Under the pieces are notes generated by a model. The model worked only from the letters and a program-made list of their open reading frames with translations, was not told the DNA's origin and searched no databases. Below are positions 1 through 7,095 of a stretch of DNA of 42,639 nt, piece by piece. Source of the DNA: Brumimicrobium sp965656195 (lineage in GTDB: Bacteria > Bacteroidota > Bacteroidia > Flavobacteriales_D > Crocinitomicaceae). Numbering within the stretch: position 1 is the first letter of the stretch; each line of letters starts with the position of its first letter. The stretch lies in NCBI GenBank assembly GCA_965656195.1, contig CBFHJL010000010.1:1-42639 (forward strand). Reading direction: 5' to 3'. A program made the position numbers and the translations under genes.

Positions 1-2
1 AA

Positions 3-1829
3 GATGTTCAAGCAACAGATGCTGAAGCGAGTAGTGGTTCTAATTCAATCTACTTGTCTTCAACAGGGACAAATGGAGGACCACAAGATATTGTTCTTGA
101 ATTCGGGCAACAATTTGTGGACGGAATTTTCACGTACGAGTCCAACTTCTTTATAGAATCAGGAAAAAATGCCTATTTCAATTTTCAGGCAACTGAAACT
201 ATTGGAACAACGTGGGCAATGAACTGTAACATGGACAACGGGACAATCACAATAGATGATGGTGTTACTCCAGATTTGGCAAGTGGAACTTACCCTGATG
301 ATACATGGTTTAATTTAAGAATTGTCGCAAACCTTACTACGGGTAGATGGCAGGCTTTTATAAATGGTGACTGTATTGGTGTTTGGGCGAATTCGATCAA
401 TGAGGTAGCCTCATTGAACTTGTACCCAATACTAAATAGTGGTTATTATATAGACGATGTGGTGTTTGATCATGCTACTTATACACCATCAGCTTTAAAT
501 GCTTCTGTCGTTTCTTTTGATATAGGTGGAGCTATTGCAGGACTTTACGTCAATCCTTCAGCAACAATTGTAAATGCGGGAACAGATGTCATTAATTCAT
601 TTGACCTTACATTAGATTATAATGGAAATCAATATGTAGAAAATGTTTCGGGACAAAACTTGAATGCTGGTCAAACCTATGATGTTGATTTTGCCTCGTC
701 GGTTAATCTAGTAGCAGGAGCAAACACAGCAACGGTTACTTTAAGTAATGTAAATGGTGGTGCAGATAATGACCCTAGTGACGATGAAGGTTGTGCATTA
801 GTGAATCCAGTTGTTCCAGCACCAGGAAAGGTGGTCGTTGGAGAAGAAGGAACGGGTACTTGGTGTCAATGGTGTCCTCGTGGTACTGTATTTATGGATA
901 GATACGAAGAGGAATACGGGCAGTTTTGGGCTGGTATTGCAGTTCATAATGGTGACCCAATGACGAATAGTGTTTATGATTCTGGAATTTCTTCATACTT
1001 TGGTGGCTATCCGAGTTCAATTGTGGATCGGGGCGCAGAAGTTGATCCTAGTGGAATGAGTACACAATTCTTTGAACGTCTTCAAGTGGCACCAACGGCC
1101 ATTATTACGAATACACCAAATTGGAATGCAGCTACACGTGAACTTGAGGTTACAGTAACGGCTGATTTTCAATCATCTGCGAACAGTAATTACAAGTTAG
1201 CATGTGTACTAACTGAAGATGGTGTGACTGGAACGTCTAATGGTTATGCGCAATCAAATGCTTATGCTGGAGGAGGAAATGGTGTAATGGGTGGATATGA
1301 GTTACTGCCTAACCCTGTCCCGGCTTCACAAATGGTATACGATCACGTGGCAAGAGAAATTCTTCCTTCATTTGACGGAGATGCATCAAGTTTTCCAACA
1401 TCTGTGAATGCCGGTGATCAACACTCAAGAACATTTACCTTTACTTTACCAGCGAGTTGGAATGAGAATAATATAAACGTTATTGGTTTATTAATCGACC
1501 CATCCGGTAGAATAGATAACGCAGGTAAATCAACAATATTCAGTGCTACGGGACTTGAGAACATAAATACATCTGCAGCTCAAACATTCAACATGTATCC
1601 TAACCCGGCAACTGCATCAACTAAGATTGAAGTCGTTATTGAAAAGGCTTCAGATGTTGAATTAGCAGTAGTTGATATGTCTGGAAAGCAAATTGAATCT
1701 AGAGCTTATGGAACCATGACAACAACATCTACGATTGAATTAAACACTTCGTCTTTAGAGGCTGGTGTTTATATGATTCATTTGACGATTAATAATGTGA
1801 AAATGGTGAAACGTTTGATTATTCAATAA
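3..1829 (+). CDS. T9SS-secreted protein with lectin-like and Omp28/thioredoxin-like domains (5' truncated)
   Basis: The reading frame is open from the window edge, so the start codon and signal peptide lie outside; 608 residues are visible. In order: a concanavalin A/LamG-like beta domain (about residues 20-160), a CARDB-like beta domain (about 165-265), a region typical of the Omp28 family (about 275-520) and a C-terminal type A T9SS sorting domain (last ~75 residues, 'MYPNPA' box and a closing 'KRLIIQ'). The Omp28-like part carries a thioredoxin-type CxxC motif, WCQWCPRG, after a GKVVVGEEGTGTW lead-in, and a 'GGYPSSIVDR' stretch resembling the cis-Pro loop. The sorting domain predicts export through the outer membrane and attachment to the surface or release. 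A redox or disulfide role is inferred only from CxxC. A terminator follows directly. Domain names rest on pattern recognition; the sorting domain and CxxC are the firmest. Confidence 0.85.
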   Translation, partial: DVQATDAEASSGSNSIYLSSTGTNGGPQDIVLEFGQQFVDGIFTYESNFFIESGKNAYFNFQATETIGTTWAMNCNMDNGTITIDDGVTPDLASGTYPDDTWFNLRIVANLTTGRWQAFINGDCIGVWANSINEVASLNLYPILNSGYYIDDVVFDHATYTPSALNASVVSFDIGGAIAGLYVNPSATIVNAGTDVINSFDLTLDYNGNQYVENVSGQNLNAGQTYDVDFASSVNLVAGANTATVTLSNVNGGADNDPSDDEGCALVNPVVPAPGKVVVGEEGTGTWCQWCPRGTVFMDRYEEEYGQFWAGIAVHNGDPMTNSVYDSGISSYFGGYPSSIVDRGAEVDPSGMSTQFFERLQVAPTAIITNTPNWNAATRELEVTVTADFQSSANSNYKLACVLTEDGVTGTSNGYAQSNAYAGGGNGVMGGYELLPNPVPASQMVYDHVAREILPSFDGDASSFPTSVNAGDQHSRTFTFTLPASWNENNINVIGLLIDPSGRIDNAGKSTIFSATGLENINTSAAQTFNMYPNPATASTKIEVVIEKASDVELAVVDMSGKQIESRAYGTMTTTSTIELNTSSLEAGVYMIHLTINNVKMVKRLIIQ

Positions 1830-1852
1830 AACTCATTTATTAATACACAAAG

Positions 1853-1885
1853 GCGACATTTGAGTAATCAGGTGTCGCTTTTTTT
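1853..1885 (+). terminator. Rho-independent terminator
   Basis: The stem GCGACA (1853-1858) pairs with TGTCGC (1873-1878) and is followed by seven T. It lies 24 nt after the stop codon of the T9SS-secreted protein gene. Confidence 0.8.
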
Positions 1886-1939
1886 GTTTCACGGTTATAG
1901 CCATTCTGCAAAGAATTAACTAGAAATAGAACGTATTCA

Positions 1940-1963
1940 AAATATAAAACGTTTTTTATATTT
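1940..1963. repeat. AT-rich perfect inverted repeat upstream of a small membrane protein gene
   Basis: AAATATAAAA and TTTTATATTT are perfect 10-bp arms around a 4-nt CGTT loop, 18 nt before the ATG at 1982. The right arm overlaps TATATTTA, one mismatch from the Bacteroidota -7 element TAnnTTTG. It could be an operator over the promoter, a hairpin in the leader, or chance in AT-rich DNA. Confidence 0.4.
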
Positions 1964-1981
1964 AGCATAAAAGGGCCAAGA

Positions 1982-2386
1982 ATGAGAATTGAACGAATAG
2001 TAGATTGTGTCAATAAAAACCCCAAGAAACTGTTTCAAATTGATGGATTTGGAGCTATTATTTCTGCTACACTATTAGGAATTATTTTAATTGATTTGGA
2101 TTATCTTTTTGGAATCCCGAAAACATCTTTATACTTTTTGGCCACTTTACCTTGTTTTTTTGCAGTGTACGACTTCTATTGCTACTTTAAAATTGATAAA
2201 AAATTAGGTGTTTTTTTAAAAACCATTGCGGTTGGCAATTTTGTATACTGTTCTTTGTCAATTGTATTAGCAGTTTATCATAGAAAGGAAATTACTAATT
2301 TAGGATGGATCTACCTTTGGGTTGAAATTTTGATTGTATTTTCACTAGCAATTATTGAATTAAGAATTGCAAAAAAGCACTTGTAA
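1982..2386 (+). CDS. Small four-helix membrane protein of unknown function
   Basis: 134 residues. After a polar N-terminus of about 22 residues (basic 'KNPKK') there are four hydrophobic segments at roughly 23-41, 46-66, 78-98 and 106-127, ending in a basic tail (IAKKHL). No family with a known function is recognised. It is 15 nt upstream of, and in line with, the GT-C-like gene, so the two are probably co-transcribed. The ATG start is followed by a clean open frame with no better alternative. No Shine-Dalgarno sequence is seen, as usual in this phylum. Confidence 0.7.
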   Translation: MRIERIVDCVNKNPKKLFQIDGFGAIISATLLGIILIDLDYLFGIPKTSLYFLATLPCFFAVYDFYCYFKIDKKLGVFLKTIAVGNFVYCSLSIVLAVYHRKEITNLGWIYLWVEILIVFSLAIIELRIAKKHL

Positions 2387-2401
2387 TCAAAATAAAATTT
2401 G

Positions 2402-4192
2402 ATGAACAATAAAATCTCAACAGAATCAAGAGGTCTACTTTCAAATAGTTTGTTCATTTGGGCGCTCTTTGTTTGTCTTTTTATATATGCAAGCATGCGA
2501 GCCTGGTTAGTTGCCCCAATGCTGGATGAGTTGGCTACATTTTTCGATTATATCCGTACTGGACATTATTTCAACTCAATCAAACATCTTGATGCAAATA
2601 ACCATGTATTGAATTCTTTCTTTGGACATCAGTTTTTCCTACTCTTCGGAGATCATTTCTTCTTGTTTCGTATATCCTCATTATTGGCGTTTCCATTCTA
2701 TTTCTTTTCATTAAAATATATTGTTCAAACGATTCTCCCAAGAACTTTTCAAGTAGTTGTATTTCTTTCGCTCATTTGTATTCCTTGGTTGTTTGAATAC
2801 TTTAGTTATTCAAGAGGCTACGGCATGGCAATTGCCTTCTTTTTTACTGCACTTGCCTTTACGCTAAGATGGAAGTCATTTAATCACTGGAAAAACTTTA
2901 TAGGAATATTTATCTTCCTACTATTGTCTATTGCGTCGAGCTTAACTTATCTTTTACCAAGTTTAATATTACTGGCCTATATCCTGGTTGTGTTCTTTAT
3001 TATCAAAGACTATCGAAAATCAAAAATTCTTTTCAATTCGCTAGTTATACTTGGATGGATTTCGGCAATCACTCCTTTTATTCTCTACAGTTTAAGACTG
3101 AAAGAATCCGGAGCGCTTTGGTGGGGTGACCAAGTTGGTCTCTGGGAAAATACTGGTAAATCTTTGAGCCGTCTCGTATTATTTACTGATTCATTTTGGG
3201 TCTTTTTCCTAATCACGGCATTAATACTTATTTGCTTCTTTTTATTCGTAAATACCTGGAAACAAAAAAGCTTTTGGCCCTACTTAGCGCAAAATGACGC
3301 AATGATGTTCACACTATTCATAGGGACATTAGTAGGAATTGTTTCCATGCGTTATCTATTGGATATGAATTATCCTGTAGATCGTGTTGGAATGTATTTA
3401 GTGCCCCTTTTTATTCTATTTATCAGTGTGTTTTTGTCGAAGGTTAAGCGTTTGAATTATTTGCTTTTTGGACTCCTTTTTATGCCAATTTCATTCATTT
3501 ATCACCTAAATCTACATACATCAATATACTCACCGAAAGATCGAATTCCAACCTCACTAACTAGTCTTATTAAAAAGGATATAAATGATGAAAATACGCT
3601 AAGTGCTGAGTACGTGTCTCACCTATCATATGCTTATTCTTGTCGAAATGATGAAAAAGTCCATGTGGCCTACACTGTTGACAAAGAAGAGGTCGTTTTT
3701 GGTGACTACCACATTCCTTGGTTGGGATGCGATCCCGTTGTTGGCTACAGTTCGCTAACAGAAAATTCCCGTTCTACAAACTGTATCATAAAACGGAATA
3801 CAACCGCACCAAAAAGAGTAATAATAGATACCTTGCTCAAAGATCTAAATACAGATGATCGGTACTTTACAATATTCAAACGGCCCATAGATAGCCAATT
3901 CCAAAATACATCAATTCAGGTACAAATAAATGCTGACATAAAATTAAATGAACCAACAAGTAATTTCAATATTTATCAAACTACTCTGAATGAAAGCAAC
4001 GATGTTGTGTCAACAACCAGTCCTATACTTAGCTGGTACTTTTCTGATCGCAGAGATGTTAATTTTGTTTTTACGAATAGAATAATTAAGCTACAGCCAG
4101 AAGATCGCCAGTTCCACTTCTATTTGTATAATAATGATCTTAGAGAGATGAATATTAACTTTATTCGAATTCAAATCTATCAAGTAGAATAA
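2402..4192 (+). CDS. GT-C-like multi-pass membrane protein (putative glycosyltransferase)
   Basis: 596 residues from the ATG; an in-frame TTG one codon upstream is less likely as the start. The first ~360 residues hold about ten transmembrane helices and the rest is a soluble, probably periplasmic, domain. Just after the first helix is the acidic motif LDEL (D42, E43), followed by 'LDANNHVLNS' (D64, N67, H68). This matches the first-loop acidic motif plus histidine arrangement of GT-C enzymes (ArnT/PMT/GT39-like), which move sugars from polyprenyl-phosphate donors at the outer face of the inner membrane. Family membership is inferred from topology and these motifs; donor and acceptor are unknown. 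No other glycan genes are adjacent. Confidence 0.65.
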   Translation: MNNKISTESRGLLSNSLFIWALFVCLFIYASMRAWLVAPMLDELATFFDYIRTGHYFNSIKHLDANNHVLNSFFGHQFFLLFGDHFFLFRISSLLAFPFYFFSLKYIVQTILPRTFQVVVFLSLICIPWLFEYFSYSRGYGMAIAFFFTALAFTLRWKSFNHWKNFIGIFIFLLLSIASSLTYLLPSLILLAYILVVFFIIKDYRKSKILFNSLVILGWISAITPFILYSLRLKESGALWWGDQVGLWENTGKSLSRLVLFTDSFWVFFLITALILICFFLFVNTWKQKSFWPYLAQNDAMMFTLFIGTLVGIVSMRYLLDMNYPVDRVGMYLVPLFILFISVFLSKVKRLNYLLFGLLFMPISFIYHLNLHTSIYSPKDRIPTSLTSLIKKDINDENTLSAEYVSHLSYAYSCRNDEKVHVAYTVDKEEVVFGDYHIPWLGCDPVVGYSSLTENSRSTNCIIKRNTTAPKRVIIDTLLKDLNTDDRYFTIFKRPIDSQFQNTSIQVQINADIKLNEPTSNFNIYQTTLNESNDVVSTTSPILSWYFSDRRDVNFVFTNRIIKLQPEDRQFHFYLYNNDLREMNINFIRIQIYQVE

Positions 4193-4289
4193 AATTATTC
4201 TTACTTAATGATTCCACTTTAGAACAACGATAATATCCTTTAAGATATTGATTCTATAAAAGTTCCGAAATATGTGATAGAATTGATAA

Positions 4290-5315
4290 CTACCAATTCA
4301 CAACTACTTTCCCCGTCGATTTTCCTGACTCCAAAAATGCATGAGCATCGGCGATCTTATCGGCGGAATATACCGCCCCAACCTGAGGATCAATTTCACC
4401 TTGAAGTGCTTTTTCTGCTACAGATTTTAGACAAAACTCCATAGTAAAAGGTTTATGGTCGCCTATTTTCAGCATATTGATTCCTATTATACTTTTAGAG
4501 CGCATCATCAAAGTGATGGGTATGACAATTCCCATTTTGCGCACAAAATTCAGCGTTGAAAGTATACCCCATTTCTTTCCAGAGCGCTCACTTCCTCCAA
4601 ACAACAGCAGTTTTCCACCGTTTCCGAGAAGCTTCCAATCTGTTTTAAACGTTGACCCAGCAACTGGATTGAATGAAATATCGATGCGTTCTCTTTTTAG
4701 TATGTGTTGAATCTGTTCGGCATAATCATGTTTATTGTAGTTAATGATGTGATCCACACCCATTTCTTCCAGGTATTTCTTTTTGTTATCGCTTCCCGTT
4801 TTCGCAAATATGGTAACCCCCTTGTTTTTTAAGAGTTGAATTAACGCAGTTCCAACACCTCCTGCTGCCGCGTGAACTAAAACTTTATCCCCTTTTTGCA
4901 CAGTCGTAGCAACATGCGACATGTAAAATGCGGTAACGTATTGCGTTGCCAAACACAGTGCTTTTCCTCCGTCGTATTCTCCAATTTCAGCTACACCAAA
5001 GTGTTTTGCATTGACGTGCTTGCTATAGCCTCCAAAACGAGTGAATGCAATTACCCGTTTCCCCATTAATTCTTTGGGTGAATCAACCCCAGTTTCCACA
5101 ACTTTTCCTACGACTTCATATCCAATCACACACGGTAGTGGAGGAGCTTCTCGATACAAGCCGTTTCTTGCCATGACATCTGCGTAGTTCAATCCAAAAG
5201 ATTCAACTTCGATTCGAACCTCATCCTCTTCTAATGATGGTAGTGTGATTTCTTTCTCTTCAAATGCCTGGTGAGCATCTCCATTCCGAACCAACTGAAT
5301 TGCTGTTGTTTTCAT
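4290..5315 (-). CDS. Zinc-independent MDR family oxidoreductase (quinone reductase-like)
   Basis: 341 residues, the usual length for medium-chain dehydrogenase/reductases. The N-terminal GroES-like domain contains 'ESFGLNYADVMARNGLY', typical of the quinone oxidoreductase/VAT-1 branch. The Rossmann domain has the NAD(P)H-binding loop AAAGGVGTALIQLLK and 'GKVVVNW' at the C-terminus. The structural and catalytic zinc cysteines of alcohol dehydrogenases are absent. It probably reduces quinones or enones with NADPH; the substrate cannot be read from sequence. It is the last gene of a minus-strand operon, 2 nt after rsmI, and converges with the GT-C-like gene across a 97-nt spacer without a convincing terminator. 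Confidence 0.85.
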   Translation of the reverse strand: MKTTAIQLVRNGDAHQAFEEKEITLPSLEEDEVRIEVESFGLNYADVMARNGLYREAPPLPCVIGYEVVGKVVETGVDSPKELMGKRVIAFTRFGGYSKHVNAKHFGVAEIGEYDGGKALCLATQYVTAFYMSHVATTVQKGDKVLVHAAAGGVGTALIQLLKNKGVTIFAKTGSDNKKKYLEEMGVDHIINYNKHDYAEQIQHILKRERIDISFNPVAGSTFKTDWKLLGNGGKLLLFGGSERSGKKWGILSTLNFVRKMGIVIPITLMMRSKSIIGINMLKIGDHKPFTMEFCLKSVAEKALQGEIDPQVGAVYSADKIADAHAFLESGKSTGKVVVNW

Positions 5316-5317
5316 TC

Positions 5318-5989
5318 TTATTTCTTAGCGTCAATAACAATCACGATTTCACCTTTTGGCTTCTTCTCCTCGTAATACTTTAATACCTCCTCTGCCGAAC
5401 CTCTTTTAAACTCTTCATGCAGCTTAGTAATTTCTCGTGCAACACAAACTTGTTGTTCAGGCCCGATATACTCTACAATTTCTTTCAGTGCCTTCACTAA
5501 TCGATGAGGAGACTCATAAAGCACCACTGCTCTTTCTTCTGCGGCAATGATCTTCCATCGCGTTTGTCTACCTTTTTTATGGGGTAAAAAACCTTCAAAA
5601 ATAAAACGATCACAAGGAAAGCCACTTCCAACAATTGCTGGCAAAATAGCCGATGGCCCAGGAAGACAAATTACTTCTATGTCATTCGCAATGCACTCAC
5701 GAATGAGCAGAAACCCTGGATCAGAGATTGCTGGGGTTCCAGCATCAGAAACAACGGCAGTTAATTCACCTAGTTTGATTCGTCCAACCACACTTTCCAA
5801 TGTCTTGTGTTCGTTATGGATATGGTGTGATTGAAGATTACTTTCTATTTCGTATTTCTGAAGTAATTTCTTAGTGGTCCGAGTATCTTCGGCCAATATC
5901 AAATCGACTTCTTTCAGCACATTTATTGCGCGTATGGTAATATCTTCAAGGTTTCCAATTGGAGTTGGAACAACATATAATTTACTCAT
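5318..5989 (-). CDS. rsmI: 16S rRNA (cytidine1402-2'-O)-methyltransferase RsmI
   Basis: 223 residues. It begins with the hallmark 'LYVVPTPIGNLEDITIRA' followed by 'LILAEDTRTTKKLL', and contains 'SDAGTPAISDPG' and 'LPGPSAILPA', the tetrapyrrole-methylase fold motifs that bind S-adenosylmethionine. RsmI 2'-O-methylates C1402 in the decoding centre of the 30S subunit. It sits 8 nt after the RDD gene and 2 nt before the MDR oxidoreductase gene, so all three minus-strand genes are probably co-transcribed. Confidence 0.95.
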   Translation of the reverse strand: MSKLYVVPTPIGNLEDITIRAINVLKEVDLILAEDTRTTKKLLQKYEIESNLQSHHIHNEHKTLESVVGRIKLGELTAVVSDAGTPAISDPGFLLIRECIANDIEVICLPGPSAILPAIVGSGFPCDRFIFEGFLPHKKGRQTRWKIIAAEERAVVLYESPHRLVKALKEIVEYIGPEQQVCVAREITKLHEEFKRGSAEEVLKYYEEKKPKGEIVIVIDAKK

Positions 5990-5997
5990 AGGATCAT

Positions 5998-6969
5998 TTA
6001 TCTTGTCAGTACAACATAATCATTCAGTACTGTCTTCAAAAACTTGAGCCGTTTTTCGGGGACCTCTGGAAGTTGAAGATCATTCGCTATTTTTTCTGCA
6101 AGTGATATTGCTAGCTTCTTGGTGTTTTCGTTACGATACTTTTCTACCCTTGTAATGGTGTTTTTAACCAACATCATATCCTCATCTGTATACATCGTAA
6201 CATTTCGATAAGTCGGGTCATAGTTTTTATTGCTTTTTATGGCTAATACATCTTGTATTGAAAAAGCACGATTTGGATTTTTACGCACTACCACAGTATT
6301 AGCCATGAAATCTCCTATGCGCTGATTTGATCCTGAAACCGAAGCTATTAATATATCGAAGAAAGCCGATGCAAGTAAAAGAAGAATACCTCCAGAAGCA
6401 AAAAGTATAATATAAAACTCAATGGGACGAAACAACCATCGCGTAAAGTATTCTTTGAACTTTGCGTTCTCCCCATTCAATTTAGTCACACGTATACCCA
6501 TGGCCATTTTTCCAACGGTTTGTCCTTTGGTTAAATACTCAAGAAGAGGGGTATACAACACAAAAGGGAGGTAAACTATGATCATAAAAAAGATCTTCCA
6601 AACCTCCATTTCTTCCATATTCTCCCATCGAAAGGACGAAATAAAAATAGCATTCATGATCAAGGACATGATCACAAAATAGGCAACCATGATAATGACA
6701 TCTAGCAAAACTGCTACAACGCGCTGACCAACAGATGCTAGCTCTACATCTATAGGTACGTTATGATCTGTTGTTAATTGANNNNNNNNNNNNNNNNNNN
6801 NNNNNNNNNNNNNNNNNNNNNNNNNNNNNNNNNNNNNNNNNNNNNNNNNNNNNNNNNNNNNNNNNNNNNNNNNNNNNNNTAGCAAAACTGCTACAACGCG
6901 CTGACCAACAGATGCTAGCTCTACATCTATAGGTACGTTATGATCTGTTGTTAATTGAAGTGACCGCAT
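5998..6969 (-). CDS. RDD family membrane protein (inflated by an assembly gap)
   Basis: As given the frame encodes 323 residues, but 59 come from a run of N plus a duplicated stretch; the real protein should be about 264. After removing the duplicate it starts MRSLQLTTDHNVPIDVELAS, then 'VGQRVVAVLLDVIIM', the first helix of the RDD domain with its characteristic Arg and Asp. A second RDD hallmark, 'GQTVGKMAMGIRVTK', follows, and then a soluble C-terminal region of about 90 residues. RDD proteins are inner-membrane proteins of mostly unknown role. The gene is divergent from the SpoIIM-like/DUF4129/DUF4350/MoxR/DUF58 operon, with which RDD genes are commonly linked. It leads a minus-strand operon with rsmI. 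Confidence 0.9.
   Translation of the reverse strand: MRSLQLTTDHNVPIDVELASVGQRVVAVLLXXXXXXXXXXXXXXXXXXXXXXXXXXXXXXXXXQLTTDHNVPIDVELASVGQRVVAVLLDVIIMVAYFVIMSLIMNAIFISSFRWENMEEMEVWKIFFMIIVYLPFVLYTPLLEYLTKGQTVGKMAMGIRVTKLNGENAKFKEYFTRWLFRPIEFYIILFASGGILLLLASAFFDILIASVSGSNQRIGDFMANTVVVRKNPNRAFSIQDVLAIKSNKNYDPTYRNVTMYTDEDMMLVKNTITRVEKYRNENTKKLAISLAEKIANDLQLPEVPEKRLKFLKTVLNDYVVLTR
6703..6958. other. Assembly gap flanked by an exact 79-bp duplicate
   Basis: 6703-6781 and 6880-6958 are identical (79 bp) and are separated by 98 N (6782-6879). Deleting one copy plus the N run gives an uninterrupted RDD gene with a normal N-terminus. This is best read as two overlapping contig ends that a scaffolder failed to merge, not a biological duplication. 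Confidence 0.92.
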
Positions 6970-7095
6970 CTCTATAGTGCTAATTTAAGGAAATATTTAA
7001 TAGATGTTGAGCATGATAAGGTTGTTGTTTCTGACTCAAAACACATCCAAGGCTCAGTATTCTCATGAAAAAGTTTAATTTTAGGATTATTGAGT

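Noticed and set aside
4232..4249. AATATC/GATATT inverted repeat between the convergent GT-C-like and MDR genes
   Set aside because: Six A/T-rich pairs with no T-run on either strand; too weak to call a terminator.
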